A stretch of 6,416 nt of DNA from Competibacteraceae bacterium UBA2788 (GCA_002352185.1 DEHY01000152.1:25059-31474); one strand, 5' to 3'; counted from the first letter of the stretch, positions 1 to 5,998 are shown. Numbers and translations are program-made. The notes: a model not told the origin generated them from the letters alone.

Positions 1-581
1 TGCTGGCCGGACGATTGCCGCTGGCGGCGGCGGAACGGTTGAGCTATCGGGAGATTTTTCAGCATCATTTGCGCCTGGATCCGCATCGCGCCAGCGTGAC
101 GGAACTGGCGGCGCACGCAGAAGCGCTGGGCATGGCGATCCCGCCGGGGATGCCGACGGATGATGTTGATCCCTGGCTGGATTTGCTGCTGACCCATTGC
201 ATCGAGCCGCATCTGGGACGGGACCGCCTGACCTTCGTCTACGACTACCCCGCCTCGCAAGCAGCGCTGGCGCGGCTGCGACGTGATGATCCGCTCGTCG
301 GCGAGCGTTTCGAGTTGTATATCAACGGCCTTGAACTGGCGAACGGTTTTCACGAACTGGGCGACGCCGACGAGCAGCGCCGTCGCTTTGAGGCGGAAAA
401 TGTGGCGCGGCAGAAGCAAGGCTTGCCGACCATGCCGATTGACGAGAACCTGTTGGCTGCATTGGAATCGGGCCTGCCCAATTGCGCCGGAGTGGCGCTG
501 GGTTTTGATCGGCTGGTGATGCTGGCGGCGGGCAAGACCTCCATCCAGGATGTGATCGCCTTTCCGGTCGATAGCGCCTGA
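1..581 (+). CDS. epmA: EF-P--(R)-beta-lysine ligase EpmA, C-terminal part (partial at left edge)
   Basis: EpmA (PoxA/GenX/YjeA) is a cytoplasmic class II aminoacyl-tRNA synthetase paralogue. It attaches (R)-beta-lysine to a conserved lysine of elongation factor P instead of charging a tRNA. The frame is open from base 3 with no start codon in view, so about 192 residues of a family member of roughly 325 are present. Seen in the sequence: the active-site stretch FELYINGLELANGFHEL (309-359) and motif 3 GVALGFDRLVML (about 489-524) with its ATP-binding arginine, close to the C-terminus. The stretch YDYPASQAALARL matches EpmA (PASQASLA in E. coli) better than true LysRS. The ending IAFPVDSA also fits EpmA. 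The TTG at 15 is only an internal codon. The stop at 579-581 abuts the stop of the convergent msrP, and there is no terminator between them. LysS is the main alternative and is less likely. Confidence 0.93.
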   Translation, partial: LAGRLPLAAAERLSYREIFQHHLRLDPHRASVTELAAHAEALGMAIPPGMPTDDVDPWLDLLLTHCIEPHLGRDRLTFVYDYPASQAALARLRRDDPLVGERFELYINGLELANGFHELGDADEQRRRFEAENVARQKQGLPTMPIDENLLAALESGLPNCAGVALGFDRLVMLAAGKTSIQDVIAFPVDSA

Positions 582-1496
582 TCAAAAAAACGTCTTCAAA
601 TCCATCCCGGCGTACAAACCGGCCACCTGCTCGGCATAGCCATTGAACAGCAGCGTATCGCGGCGAAACAGGTCGCCAATGCGCCGCTCCTTCTTCTGGC
701 TCCAGCGCGGGTGATCCACCGCCGGATTGACGTTGGCGTAAAACCCGTATTCACCCGCATTGCCACTGGCCCAGGTGGTTTTCGGCTGGGTCTCGGTGAA
801 GCGGATTTTTACGATGGACTTGATGCTCTTGAAGCCGTACTTCCACGGTACGACCAGCCGCAGCGGCGCTCCATTCTGATTGGGGAGTTCCTTGCCATAC
901 AACCCGGTCGCCAGCAGAGTCAGCGGGTGCATCGCCTCATCCATCCGCAGCCCTTCCACATACGGCCAGTCCAGCAGGCGAGTGCGCTGTCCCGGCATTT
1001 GCGCCGGATCGAGCAACGTGGTGAATTCAACGTATTTGGCGCTGGCGGTCGGCTGGAAGCGCGGCAGGATTTTACCCAGCGGAATTCCCAGCCACGGCAC
1101 CACCATGGACCAGGCCTCCACACAGCGCAGCCGGTAAATGCGCTCCTCCGGCGAGTGCGGCGCCAGAAAATCCTCCAGCGGGTAGCGGCCCGGTTTCTCG
1201 CAATGACCTTCAACCGCGATAAACCACGGTTTGGTTTTCAGGCTGCCGGCATACTCCGCCGGATCGCTTTTGCTGGAGCCGAATTCATAGAAGTTGTTGT
1301 AGGATGTAATGTCCTTGTAGGGCGTTGGCTTGAGATCGTCATCGGCGGCCCAGGCCGCCGTACCGCGCAAAATCGGCGGCAGCAGCGCGGTAGCGCCCAG
1401 CACGGCGGCGGTTTTGAGGAACTCACGGCGGCGGGCATACCGTTCGGGCGGAGTGATTTCGGATGGGTGAATATCGGCGGGCTTTTTGATCAACAT
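582..1496 (-). CDS. msrP: Protein-methionine-sulfoxide reductase catalytic subunit MsrP (YedY), Tat-exported molybdoenzyme
   Basis: MsrP is a periplasmic molybdopterin enzyme of the sulfite-oxidase fold that reduces methionine sulfoxide in envelope proteins. In characterised systems it takes electrons from the quinol pool through the membrane haem protein MsrQ. The 304-residue length is normal for the family. Residues 22-28 (RRREFLK) form a twin-arginine motif followed by a hydrophobic stretch and a likely cleavage site after AWA (about 50). Cys125 in [10 protein letters not shown] is the expected molybdenum ligand. Other family blocks are NNFYEF (67-72), PYVEGLR (178-184), [17 protein letters not shown] (207-223), GFYANVNP and DHPRWSQ (251-267), and LLFNGY (282-287). 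The start at 1496 retains the Tat signal. Only a weak GAG precedes it, about 10 bases upstream. msrQ, the usual downstream partner, is absent: the gene runs straight into epmA. Expression divergent from purE suggests a promoter in 1497-1640. Confidence 0.95.
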   Translation of the reverse strand: MLIKKPADIHPSEITPPERYARRREFLKTAAVLGATALLPPILRGTAAWAADDDLKPTPYKDITSYNNFYEFGSSKSDPAEYAGSLKTKPWFIAVEGHCEKPGRYPLEDFLAPHSPEERIYRLRCVEAWSMVVPWLGIPLGKILPRFQPTASAKYVEFTTLLDPAQMPGQRTRLLDWPYVEGLRMDEAMHPLTLLATGLYGKELPNQNGAPLRLVVPWKYGFKSIKSIVKIRFTETQPKTTWASGNAGEYGFYANVNPAVDHPRWSQKKERRIGDLFRRDTLLFNGYAEQVAGLYAGMDLKTFF

Positions 1497-1640
1497 GGCG
1501 CGATTCTCGGCGGTGAAGTTCCGTTGTGACCCGCGCCGCCCGCACGAGTTGCGTTAGCGTCCCAAAGCACATAAAACAGCAATTGCCCATCAATTAGTTA
1601 TTTTTGTACAGCCTTTGAATTTGGCGCGGACACGATAAAC
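1497..1640. other. Divergent intergenic region between msrP and purE
   Basis: This 144-bp spacer must hold the promoters of both msrP (leftward) and purE (rightward). Its purE-proximal half (about 1570-1620) is A+T-rich, as expected for promoter DNA, while the msrP-proximal half is G+C-rich. An 8-bp palindrome GCAATTGC lies at 1579-1586. I see no copy of the E. coli PurR operator (ACGCAAACGTTTTCGT-like), and no convincing sigma-70 promoter on the msrP strand. Confidence 0.5.
1549..1577 (+). promoter_or_regulatory. Candidate sigma-70 promoter for purEK
   Basis: TTGCGT (1549-1554) and TAAAAC (1572-1577) are separated by 17 bp, matching 3 of 6 and 4 of 6 consensus bases. Transcription would start near 1584 and give a leader of about 57 bases. 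The match is modest and could be chance. It was chosen because it lies at the edge of the A+T-rich part of the spacer. Confidence 0.25.
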
Positions 1641-2132
1641 ATGAACCCACTGGTTGGCTTGATTATGGGGTCTACCTCGGACTGGAGCACCCTGGAACAC
1701 ACGGCGACGACCCTGAACGCGCTGGGCGTAGCCCACGAAGTCCAGGTCGTTTCAGCCCACCGCACCCCCGACTTGCTGTTTGAATACGCCGCCAGCGCTG
1801 AGGCGCGGGGTCTGGAAGTCATCATCGCCGGGGCGGGCGGCGCCGCCCATTTGCCGGGCATGGCCGCCGCCAAAACCGTGCTGCCGGTATTGGGCGTGCC
1901 GGTGCAGTCGCAGGCGCTCAATGGCCTGGATTCACTGCTGTCCATTGTCCAGATGCCCGGCGGCGTTCCGGTGGGCACCCTCGCCATTGGCAAGGCCGGC
2001 GCCATCAACGCCGCGCTGTTAGCCGCCGCAATGCTCGGCAACAAATATCCGGCCATCCGCGAAGCGGTGCGTGAATTCCGCGCCCGCCAGACTGCAACGG
2101 TTTTAAGCCAGCCCGATCCGAGGCGCGCCTGA
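1641..2132 (+). CDS. purE: N5-carboxyaminoimidazole ribonucleotide mutase PurE (class I)
   Basis: PurE isomerises N5-CAIR, made by PurK, to CAIR in de novo purine synthesis in the cytoplasm. The 163-residue length is typical of the class I bacterial mutase. Signature blocks are the phosphate-binding loop GSTSD (10-14), SAHRTP (38-43, with His40 at the catalytic position), [14 protein letters not shown] (63-76), GVPVQS (85-90), and the [13 protein letters not shown] loop (101-113). Residues after about 150 form a short unconserved tail. The ATG at 1641 is the first start before the family's N-terminal beta strand (PLVGLIMGS). Its ribosome site is weak (GCGGA about 11 bases upstream). The stop codon overlaps the purK start by one base, so the two genes are very probably translationally coupled. 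Presence of PurK confirms the class I mutase role rather than direct AIR carboxylation. Confidence 0.97.
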   Translation: MNPLVGLIMGSTSDWSTLEHTATTLNALGVAHEVQVVSAHRTPDLLFEYAASAEARGLEVIIAGAGGAAHLPGMAAAKTVLPVLGVPVQSQALNGLDSLLSIVQMPGGVPVGTLAIGKAGAINAALLAAAMLGNKYPAIREAVREFRARQTATVLSQPDPRRA

Positions 2133-3232
2133 TGAATGTCGGCATTGTTGGCGGCGGGCAACTGGCGCGAATGCTGGCGCTGGCAGGCTACCCGCTGGGC
2201 CTGCGCTTCCAGATCCTCGATCCGGCCATGGATGCTTGCGCCGGTCAGGTCGCTCCCCTGCTCCAAGGCGCCTACGATGACGCAGCCCGATTGGAAGCTC
2301 TGGCCGCATGGGCCGATGTGGTGACTTTCGATTTCGAGAACGTGCCGGCGACAGCCGCCCAATTGTTGGAGCAGCGGGTGGCTGTCTATCCACCCGCCGG
2401 GGCGCTGGCGGCAGCGCAGGATCGCGTGACCGAGAAAACCCTGTTCTGGGAACTGGGCATCCCGACTCCGCCGTTCGCCACGGTGGACAGTTGGGCGGAA
2501 CTGCCCGGCGCAGTGGAGCGAGTGGAGCTGCCCGCAGTGCTAAAAACCCGTCGCTTGGGCTACGACGGCAAGGGTCAGCGGGTATTGCGCGCCTCGGACG
2601 ACCTCGGCCCCGCCTGGCAAGCCCTTGGTGGCGTACCGCTGATTCTGGAGGGATTCGTGCCGTTCGAGCGGGAGGTATCGGTGCTGGCGGCGCGCAGCAG
2701 CGCCGGTGAAACCGCGTTCTATCCGCTGGTGGAAAACCACCATCGCGACGGCATCCTGCGACTGTCGCGGGTGCCGGCTGCTGGGCCGGAACTGGAATAC
2801 GAGGGATGGGATTATGCCCGCCGACTGCTGGACCGGCTGGATTACGTCGGGCTGCTGGCGATTGAATTCTTCGTTAAAGGCGGTCGCCTGATCGCCAACG
2901 AAATGGCCCCGCGCGTTCACAATTCCGGGCACTGGACGCTCGAAGGCGCGGAAACCAGCCAGTTCGAAAATCACCTGCGGGCGATTCTCGGCCTGCCGCT
3001 GGGGGCGACCGCCGCTGTCGGCCATTCCGTCATGCTCAATTGCATTGGCGACCTGCCGGAACGGGCAGCGGTGTTGGCGACGCCCGGCGCGCATTACCAC
3101 ACTTACGGCAAGGCGCCCCGCCCCGGACGCAAAGTTGGGCATCTCACGCTGCGGGCAAACGATCCCGGCGCGCTGGCGCATGGGCTGAAACGATTGCTGC
3201 CGCTGGCGGGTTTTGAAGAGGATACGCTTTAG
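2132..3232 (+). CDS. purK: 5-(carboxyamino)imidazole ribonucleotide synthase PurK
   Basis: PurK is a cytoplasmic ATP-grasp enzyme that uses ATP and bicarbonate to carboxylate AIR to N5-CAIR, the substrate of PurE next door. The 366-residue length is normal. Residues 3-14 (VGIVGGGQLARM) form the N-terminal glycine-rich loop and VVTFDFENVP (63-72) the PurK signature. The ATP-grasp core includes LKTRRLGYDGKGQ (137-149), ILEGFVPFEREVSVLAAR (171-188), VENHHRDGI (200-208) and IEFFVKGGRLIANEMAPRVH (244-263, carrying the metal-binding Glu and Asn), followed by NSGHWT (264-269). The C-terminal B-domain ends with YGKAPRPGRKVGHLTL (325-340). The ATG at 2132 overlaps the purE stop in TGATG, with GAGG at 2120-2123 placed 8 bases upstream. 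The pair forms an operon. No frameshift or missing key block was seen. Confidence 0.97.
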   Translation: MNVGIVGGGQLARMLALAGYPLGLRFQILDPAMDACAGQVAPLLQGAYDDAARLEALAAWADVVTFDFENVPATAAQLLEQRVAVYPPAGALAAAQDRVTEKTLFWELGIPTPPFATVDSWAELPGAVERVELPAVLKTRRLGYDGKGQRVLRASDDLGPAWQALGGVPLILEGFVPFEREVSVLAARSSAGETAFYPLVENHHRDGILRLSRVPAAGPELEYEGWDYARRLLDRLDYVGLLAIEFFVKGGRLIANEMAPRVHNSGHWTLEGAETSQFENHLRAILGLPLGATAAVGHSVMLNCIGDLPERAAVLATPGAHYHTYGKAPRPGRKVGHLTLRANDPGALAHGLKRLLPLAGFEEDTL

Positions 3233-3275
3233 CAGGCAGTCAACCCTAACCCCTAATCGCCGGAAAGGAACGATC

Positions 3276-3749
3276 ATGCGGCATTTCATTGTTTTCGCCG
3301 CTGCGCTGCTGCTGAATCTGACGGTACAGGCGCAAATCTATAAATGGACCGATACCGACGGGAAGGTTCATTACGGCAACCGTCCCCCTGCTGATGGACA
3401 ACCCGCACAGACGCTGAACATTCCGTCGCAGCCGACGCCGGCTGGCGGTGTTAATAATGTCCGCACTCTGGAACGGGCTAAACAGGAACTGCGCGAGTTG
3501 CGGGCGACCAGTCGAGGAGTTCCGGTCGACGAACTGGACCGCCCTGCTCCCAGGAAAAGAAGCCATAAAGCGCAAGAACCCGTGTATATTGGCTATGAGG
3601 ATCGGGCCCGGATTGACAACCTCAACAGCGACATCCGGCGGTTGTCGTCTTCGACCATCGGCAGCGCCAGCAGCCGCGCCCGTGAAATCCGCGCCGCCAA
3701 GGATGAACTCCGGCAGATCTACCGCAAGTACGGCATTAAAGCGCCGTGA
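3276..3749 (+). CDS. Secreted DUF4124 domain protein
   Basis: This is a 157-residue protein of unknown function. Residues 1-19 form a signal peptide (MRHFIVFAAALLLNLTVQA, cut before Gln20). Residues 20-40 (IYKWTDTDGKVHYGNRPP) are the short DUF4124 module, common in exported proteins of Gammaproteobacteria. A Pro/Ala-rich linker follows, then two charged, probably helical or coiled-coil stretches (about 63-80, and 111-155 with many Arg, Lys and Glu). The protein is probably periplasmic. The start at 3276 was preferred to the in-frame ATG at 3213 for three reasons. It has AAAGGA 6 bases upstream, it begins directly with the signal peptide, and the upstream ATG would lie inside purK. It begins 43 bases after purK, so it may be read through from purEK, but a functional link is not apparent. 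No role can be assigned. Confidence 0.85.
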   Translation: MRHFIVFAAALLLNLTVQAQIYKWTDTDGKVHYGNRPPADGQPAQTLNIPSQPTPAGGVNNVRTLERAKQELRELRATSRGVPVDELDRPAPRKRSHKAQEPVYIGYEDRARIDNLNSDIRRLSSSTIGSASSRAREIRAAKDELRQIYRKYGIKAP

Positions 3750-3830
3750 GTGGTGCTATAGCCGCCAAGCCCGAAACCCCGCCACAGTCCCGGCAGACGG
3801 GAAGCAGCTTCGGAACCCACCACAGTTAAA

Positions 3831-3936
3831 GTGAAAATATTGATCCCCATAACGTGGAAACATTGATCGCCAGTTGCTACACTGGAAAGTAAATTCATCC
3901 GGTTGCCGACCGCACTGATGGCCGGGGTTGCCGATC
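3831..3936. repeat. Paired near-direct repeats, possible relic of an IS21-family end
   Basis: The 18-mers GTGAAAATATTGATCCCC (3831-3848) and GTGGAAACATTGATCGCC (3854-3871) match at 15 of 18 positions with a period of 23 bp. A second pair, GGTTGCCGACC (3901-3911) and GGTTGCCGATC (3926-3936), matches at 10 of 11 with a period of 25 bp. Read on the opposite strand, the first pair gives a GGGATCA-TTTTCAC-like pattern. Closely spaced imperfect repeats of this kind occur at the ends of IS21-family elements (multiple terminal repeats). No istA or istB remnant is recognisable, so this would be a solo end or relic. A paired binding site for a regulator of the downstream cluster is the alternative. Confidence 0.45.
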
Positions 3937-3975
3937 ATCCTGAATGCTTCATCAAACCCGTTAACAGCTAGCCGG

Positions 3976-4000
3976 GGCCTGATAGTTCAATCATCGGGCC
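3976..4000. other. Hairpin upstream of the PilG-like gene
   Basis: GGCCTGAT (3976-3983) can pair with ATCGGGCC (3993-4000) over eight pairs, one of them a G-T wobble, around a 9-base loop. It is G+C-rich but has no T-run after it. It lies 43 bases before the start of the next gene, so it could be a leader structure, an operator, or a weak terminator for transcripts from the left. Confidence 0.35.
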
Positions 4001-4042
4001 TCCGCCTACAGGTTAAAATAATAAAATCAGCCGGGGCATTGC

Positions 4043-4843
4043 ATGAGTGATAAGAAAACCTTTGCTGTGGCTATGATCGGGATTCCTGATCAGGAGCGGA
4101 ATGTCCTCAAGAATATCTTCAAGCTCTCCTTATATCGTTCTTATACCTACACTTTCGTTTCAGCCAATGAACCGGGCCAAATCCTGATCGTTGATGCGGA
4201 TGACTCCGCAGCCATGGTGGAATGGCGCACCTTATACGGCACCACCGCCAGCGAATCGTCACTTTCCAGCTTAAGCGCCGCATCCCCGACTATCCCAACC
4301 GTGATGGTTACCAAGGAAAAGTTCACTGACCAATTTCCGCACCATATTAACCGACCTTTTGTCGCTACCCGCGTACTCAGCATACTGGATCAAGTCGCGG
4401 CCAAGATGCCCAGCGTTTCTCAAGATCGAATCATTGGTGGAGAACCATCATCCGCTGTCCTTAAGGAGGAATCGCCCGCACCCATAGCATTGGTGGTGGA
4501 CGATAGCAGCACCATCAGAAAGCAGATCGAGCTGGAGCTGAAACTGTTCAGCATCCAGGTCGACACCGCTGAATCGGGCGAACAGGCGTTCGATCTGCTG
4601 ACCCAAAAGAATTACGATATTGTTTTTCTGGATGTGGTGCTGCCTGGCGTTGATGGCTATCAAATCTGCAAGACCATCAAGAAAGATAAAGCCAAAAAGA
4701 AAATGCCGGTTATTATGCTGACTAGCAAATCATCGCCATTCGACCGAATCAAAGGCGCGCTGGCAGGATGCGATACCTATCTGACCAAACCGGTTAAGCA
4801 ATCTTCTTTCCAAAAGGTCGTCAAAAAATATCTGAAGCTTTAA
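4043..4843 (+). CDS. PilG-like response regulator with an N-terminal pseudo-receiver domain
   Basis: This 266-residue cytoplasmic protein has two domains. Residues about 147-266 are a complete receiver: acidic pair Asp153-Asp154, phosphoacceptor Asp197 (IVFLDVVLPGVDGYQ), Thr227 and Lys249 (YLTKP). It resembles PilG of the Pseudomonas Pil-Chp system, for example in VDDSSTIR, DGYQ, PVIMLTSK and the FDRIKGALAGCDTYLTKP stretch. Residues 1-120 keep the outline of a second receiver: a first strand (FAVAMIGI), a central strand (ILIVDAD, 47-53), PTVMVT (85-90), and NRPF (103-106) where an active receiver has KPF. The acidic pair of strand 1 and the signalling lysine are missing, so this half is probably not phosphorylated in the usual way. 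A Ser/Pro-rich linker (about 121-146) joins the halves. The start at 4043 has only a weak GGGG site. No output domain is present. PilG itself has a single receiver of about 135 residues, so the extension is notable. Confidence 0.85.
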   Translation: MSDKKTFAVAMIGIPDQERNVLKNIFKLSLYRSYTYTFVSANEPGQILIVDADDSAAMVEWRTLYGTTASESSLSSLSAASPTIPTVMVTKEKFTDQFPHHINRPFVATRVLSILDQVAAKMPSVSQDRIIGGEPSSAVLKEESPAPIALVVDDSSTIRKQIELELKLFSIQVDTAESGEQAFDLLTQKNYDIVFLDVVLPGVDGYQICKTIKKDKAKKKMPVIMLTSKSSPFDRIKGALAGCDTYLTKPVKQSSFQKVVKKYLKL

Positions 4844-4876
4844 TAGCCTGTTTGGAGCGAAATTCAAAACATTACG

Positions 4877-4921
4877 GGTATTACGTGATCTTGCATCGAA
4901 ATTTGGATGTGGTGTAATACC
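4877..4921. repeat. Inverted repeat GGTATTAC / GTAATACC
   Basis: GGTATTAC (4877-4884) and GTAATACC (4914-4921) are perfect 8-bp inverted copies separated by 29 bp. The right arm overlaps the -10 element of a candidate promoter (4891-4918). The arrangement fits an operator pair for a dimeric regulator. It also fits the ends of a very small mobile or repeat element. No T-run follows, so it is not a good terminator. Confidence 0.4.
4891..4918 (+). promoter_or_regulatory. Candidate sigma-70 promoter upstream of the PilH-like gene
   Basis: TTGCAT (4891-4896) and TGTAAT (4913-4918) are 16 bp apart, with 4 of 6 and 5 of 6 consensus matches. Transcription would start near 4925, leaving a leader of about 80 bases. 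It lies in a 159-bp A+T-rich spacer with no gene. Confidence 0.4.
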
Positions 4922-4965
4922 AACCCCCAATCGGCAGAAACCCAATACCTATTGAGAAATGGTAA

Positions 4966-4974
4966 TGGTATAAC
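4966..4974 (+). promoter_or_regulatory. Candidate extended -10 promoter closer to the PilH-like gene
   Basis: TGGTATAAC fits the extended -10 pattern TGnTATAAT with one mismatch. No -35 box is spaced correctly, which extended -10 promoters can tolerate. Transcription would begin near 4981, about 22 bases before the start codon. It is an alternative or second promoter to the one at 4891-4918. Confidence 0.35.
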
Positions 4975-5002
4975 TTGTCAAGTATTGAATAAGGAGACAT
5001 GC

Positions 5003-5368
5003 ATGGCCATTCGGAAAGTACTGTTGGTTGATGATTCCCCTGCGGATCTGGCAAATATTAAACACATCGTGACCGAGGCAGGCTGCATCGTAGTCACCGC
5101 GACCAATGGCAAGGAAGCTATTGATAAAGCCAAGACGGAAAAACCCGATTTGATTTTCATGGATATCATCATGCCGGACATGGATGGTTATGCCGCATGC
5201 CGATTGCTGGGCAGCGAGAGCGAGACCAAGGATATCCCAGTCGTTTTCGTCACCAGCAAAAACCAGAAAGCCGATCGGCTATGGGCGCAAATGCAGGGCG
5301 GCAAGTCTTTCATCACCAAGCCTTACGCGGCGGACTCCATCATCGATCAGATGAAGGCATTCCTGTAA
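5003..5368 (+). CDS. pilH: PilH-like single-domain response regulator
   Basis: This 121-residue stand-alone receiver has no output domain. Seen: acidic pair Asp10-Asp11 (LLVDDSP), phosphoacceptor Asp54 (LIFMDIIMPDMDGY), Thr84 (VVFVTSK) and Lys106 (FITKP). The region VTSKNQKADRLWAQMQGGKSF aligns with PilH of Pseudomonas (VTTKDQETDKVWGKRQGARDY), where the tryptophan after the conserved Thr is a helpful marker. In the Pil-Chp pathway PilH receives phosphoryl groups from the PilL/ChpA kinase and acts with or against PilG in controlling pilus extension, retraction and cAMP. The ATG at 5003 was chosen because AAGGAG (4991-4996) lies 6 bases upstream and the protein then begins at the first receiver strand. 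In-frame starts back to 4907 would add an unconserved tail. The 159-bp gap before it suggests its own promoter. The symbol rests on similarity and gene order. Confidence 0.8.
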   Translation: MAIRKVLLVDDSPADLANIKHIVTEAGCIVVTATNGKEAIDKAKTEKPDLIFMDIIMPDMDGYAACRLLGSESETKDIPVVFVTSKNQKADRLWAQMQGGKSFITKPYAADSIIDQMKAFL

Positions 5369-5391
5369 AGCCCTTGCTCGAATCCGCCACA

Positions 5392-5940
5392 ATGAATGAC
5401 AGGCTTGGGAAAACTCCTCGGCGCTGGCTCAGCCCCAGTGCGGCGCTCAATCGGTTCAAGCCGCCACGCGGCATGGCAATCGGGGTTGCTCCTGCCGAGC
5501 GTCAGCGCGCACGCTATGGTTTTCGAATAGGTGGCGTTGGCTTGCTAATCGGCCAGGATACCAGCAGCGAGGTACTGGAGCGGGCGCCGGTTTATCCGTT
5601 GCCCAAGGCCCCGGCATGGTTACTGGGGCTGGTCAACCTGCGCGGCAACCTGGTGCCGGTATTCAATGTAAAACCACTTCTGGAACTGGAAGATGGCGAT
5701 GCCCCGGATAAAAGCCGCTTGTTGATTCTGGGTGGAGGCGACAAGGCGGTGGGTATCCTGATTGACGGGTTGCCCCAATTGGCGGCGACCAGTAATGCCC
5801 TGCCCCGGCTGCCGCCGTTGCCAGTGGCATTGCGGCCTTACGTCACTAAGGCCTATATGCGGGATAACACCGTCTGGCTGGAATTTGACCACTACGGCTT
5901 CTTCGAGGCGCTCGGTGGGCGCATGGCTGGCGCGGATTGA
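5392..5940 (+). CDS. pilI: PilI-like CheW-domain coupling protein
   Basis: CheW-type proteins bridge a methyl-accepting receptor and a CheA-type kinase at the membrane. This one is 182 residues, close to Pseudomonas PilI. Residues about 40-175 form the CheW domain. The clearest block is WLLGLVNLRGNLVPVFNVKP (76-95), the family's GLxNLRGxxxPVxxL signature, followed by SRLLILGGGDKAVGILID (108-125) and a C-terminal strand with WLEFD (162-166). The first 40 residues are a basic, Pro-containing extension, as in PilI. The ATG at 5392 lies 23 bases after the pilH stop, and no clear ribosome site precedes it. An in-frame TTG at 5374 and an ATG at 5473 are other possible starts. Translation coupled to pilH would explain the weak site. 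Gene order (PilG-like, PilH, PilI) supports the Pil-type name. A generic CheW is the alternative. Confidence 0.8.
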   Translation: MNDRLGKTPRRWLSPSAALNRFKPPRGMAIGVAPAERQRARYGFRIGGVGLLIGQDTSSEVLERAPVYPLPKAPAWLLGLVNLRGNLVPVFNVKPLLELEDGDAPDKSRLLILGGGDKAVGILIDGLPQLAATSNALPRLPPLPVALRPYVTKAYMRDNTVWLEFDHYGFFEALGGRMAGAD

Positions 5941-5992
5941 TGATCGCCGCAGCAGAGAGAGGAATTCGGAGTGTTTATCCAAATAATTCCAA

Positions 5993-5998
5993 TAAAAT
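5993..5998 (+). promoter_or_regulatory. Candidate -10 element before the substrate-binding protein gene
   Basis: TAAAAT matches 5 of 6 bases of the sigma-70 -10 box in an A+T-rich part of the 111-bp spacer. No well-spaced -35 box is visible, so the call is weak. Transcription would begin inside the inverted repeat at 5994-6013. Confidence 0.2.

Larger units (their letters stand above)
3750..4042. other. 293-bp non-coding region between the DUF4124 gene and the chemosensory cluster
   Basis: No convincing gene lies here. The small open frames on both strands have no ribosome site or recognisable domain. From left to right it holds a TCCCG/CGGGA hairpin (3788-3802), two pairs of near-direct repeats (3831-3871 and 3901-3936), a hairpin with a GGCCTGAT/ATCGGGCC stem (3976-4000), and an A+T-rich stretch (4013-4027) just before the next gene. 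No hairpin is followed by a T-run, so I do not call an intrinsic terminator. The 7-mer GCCGGGG occurs three times (3921, 3971, 4030). Confidence 0.6.

Noticed and set aside
711..1529. Long open frame on the plus strand opposite msrP (272 codons)
   Set aside because: It is antisense to a gene with unmistakable MsrP motifs. Its translation shows no family signature and is Arg/Gln-rich, as expected for a G+C-rich shadow frame.
1598..2362. Long minus-strand open frame opposite purE and the start of purK
   Set aside because: It covers two clear purine genes in antisense, has no recognisable domain and no ribosome site. It is a shadow frame.
3213..3275. Earlier in-frame ATG for the DUF4124 protein
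   Set aside because: It lies inside the end of purK, would place 21 polar residues before the signal peptide, and lacks the good ribosome site that precedes 3276.
2540..3289. Long minus-strand open frame opposite purK
   Set aside because: It is antisense to well-conserved ATP-grasp motifs and shows no domain of its own.
3770..3815. Stretch recalling part of a cobalamin riboswitch (GCCACAG ... CGGGAAGC)
   Set aside because: The rest of the conserved core, including the B12 box and the upstream GGTG region, is absent, and neither neighbour is a cobalamin gene.
3919..3931. TGGC...TTGC resembling a sigma-54 promoter
   Set aside because: The GG and GC elements are two bases too close for a functional -24/-12 promoter, and the match arises from the GGTTGCC repeat.
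4907..5002. N-terminal extension of the PilH-like protein
   Set aside because: The added 32 residues are not receiver sequence and overlap the promoter candidates. The ATG at 5003 has AAGGAG at ideal spacing.
5197..5391. Upstream extension of the CheW-like frame into pilH
   Set aside because: These 65 codons read pilH DNA in another frame and show no CheW features.
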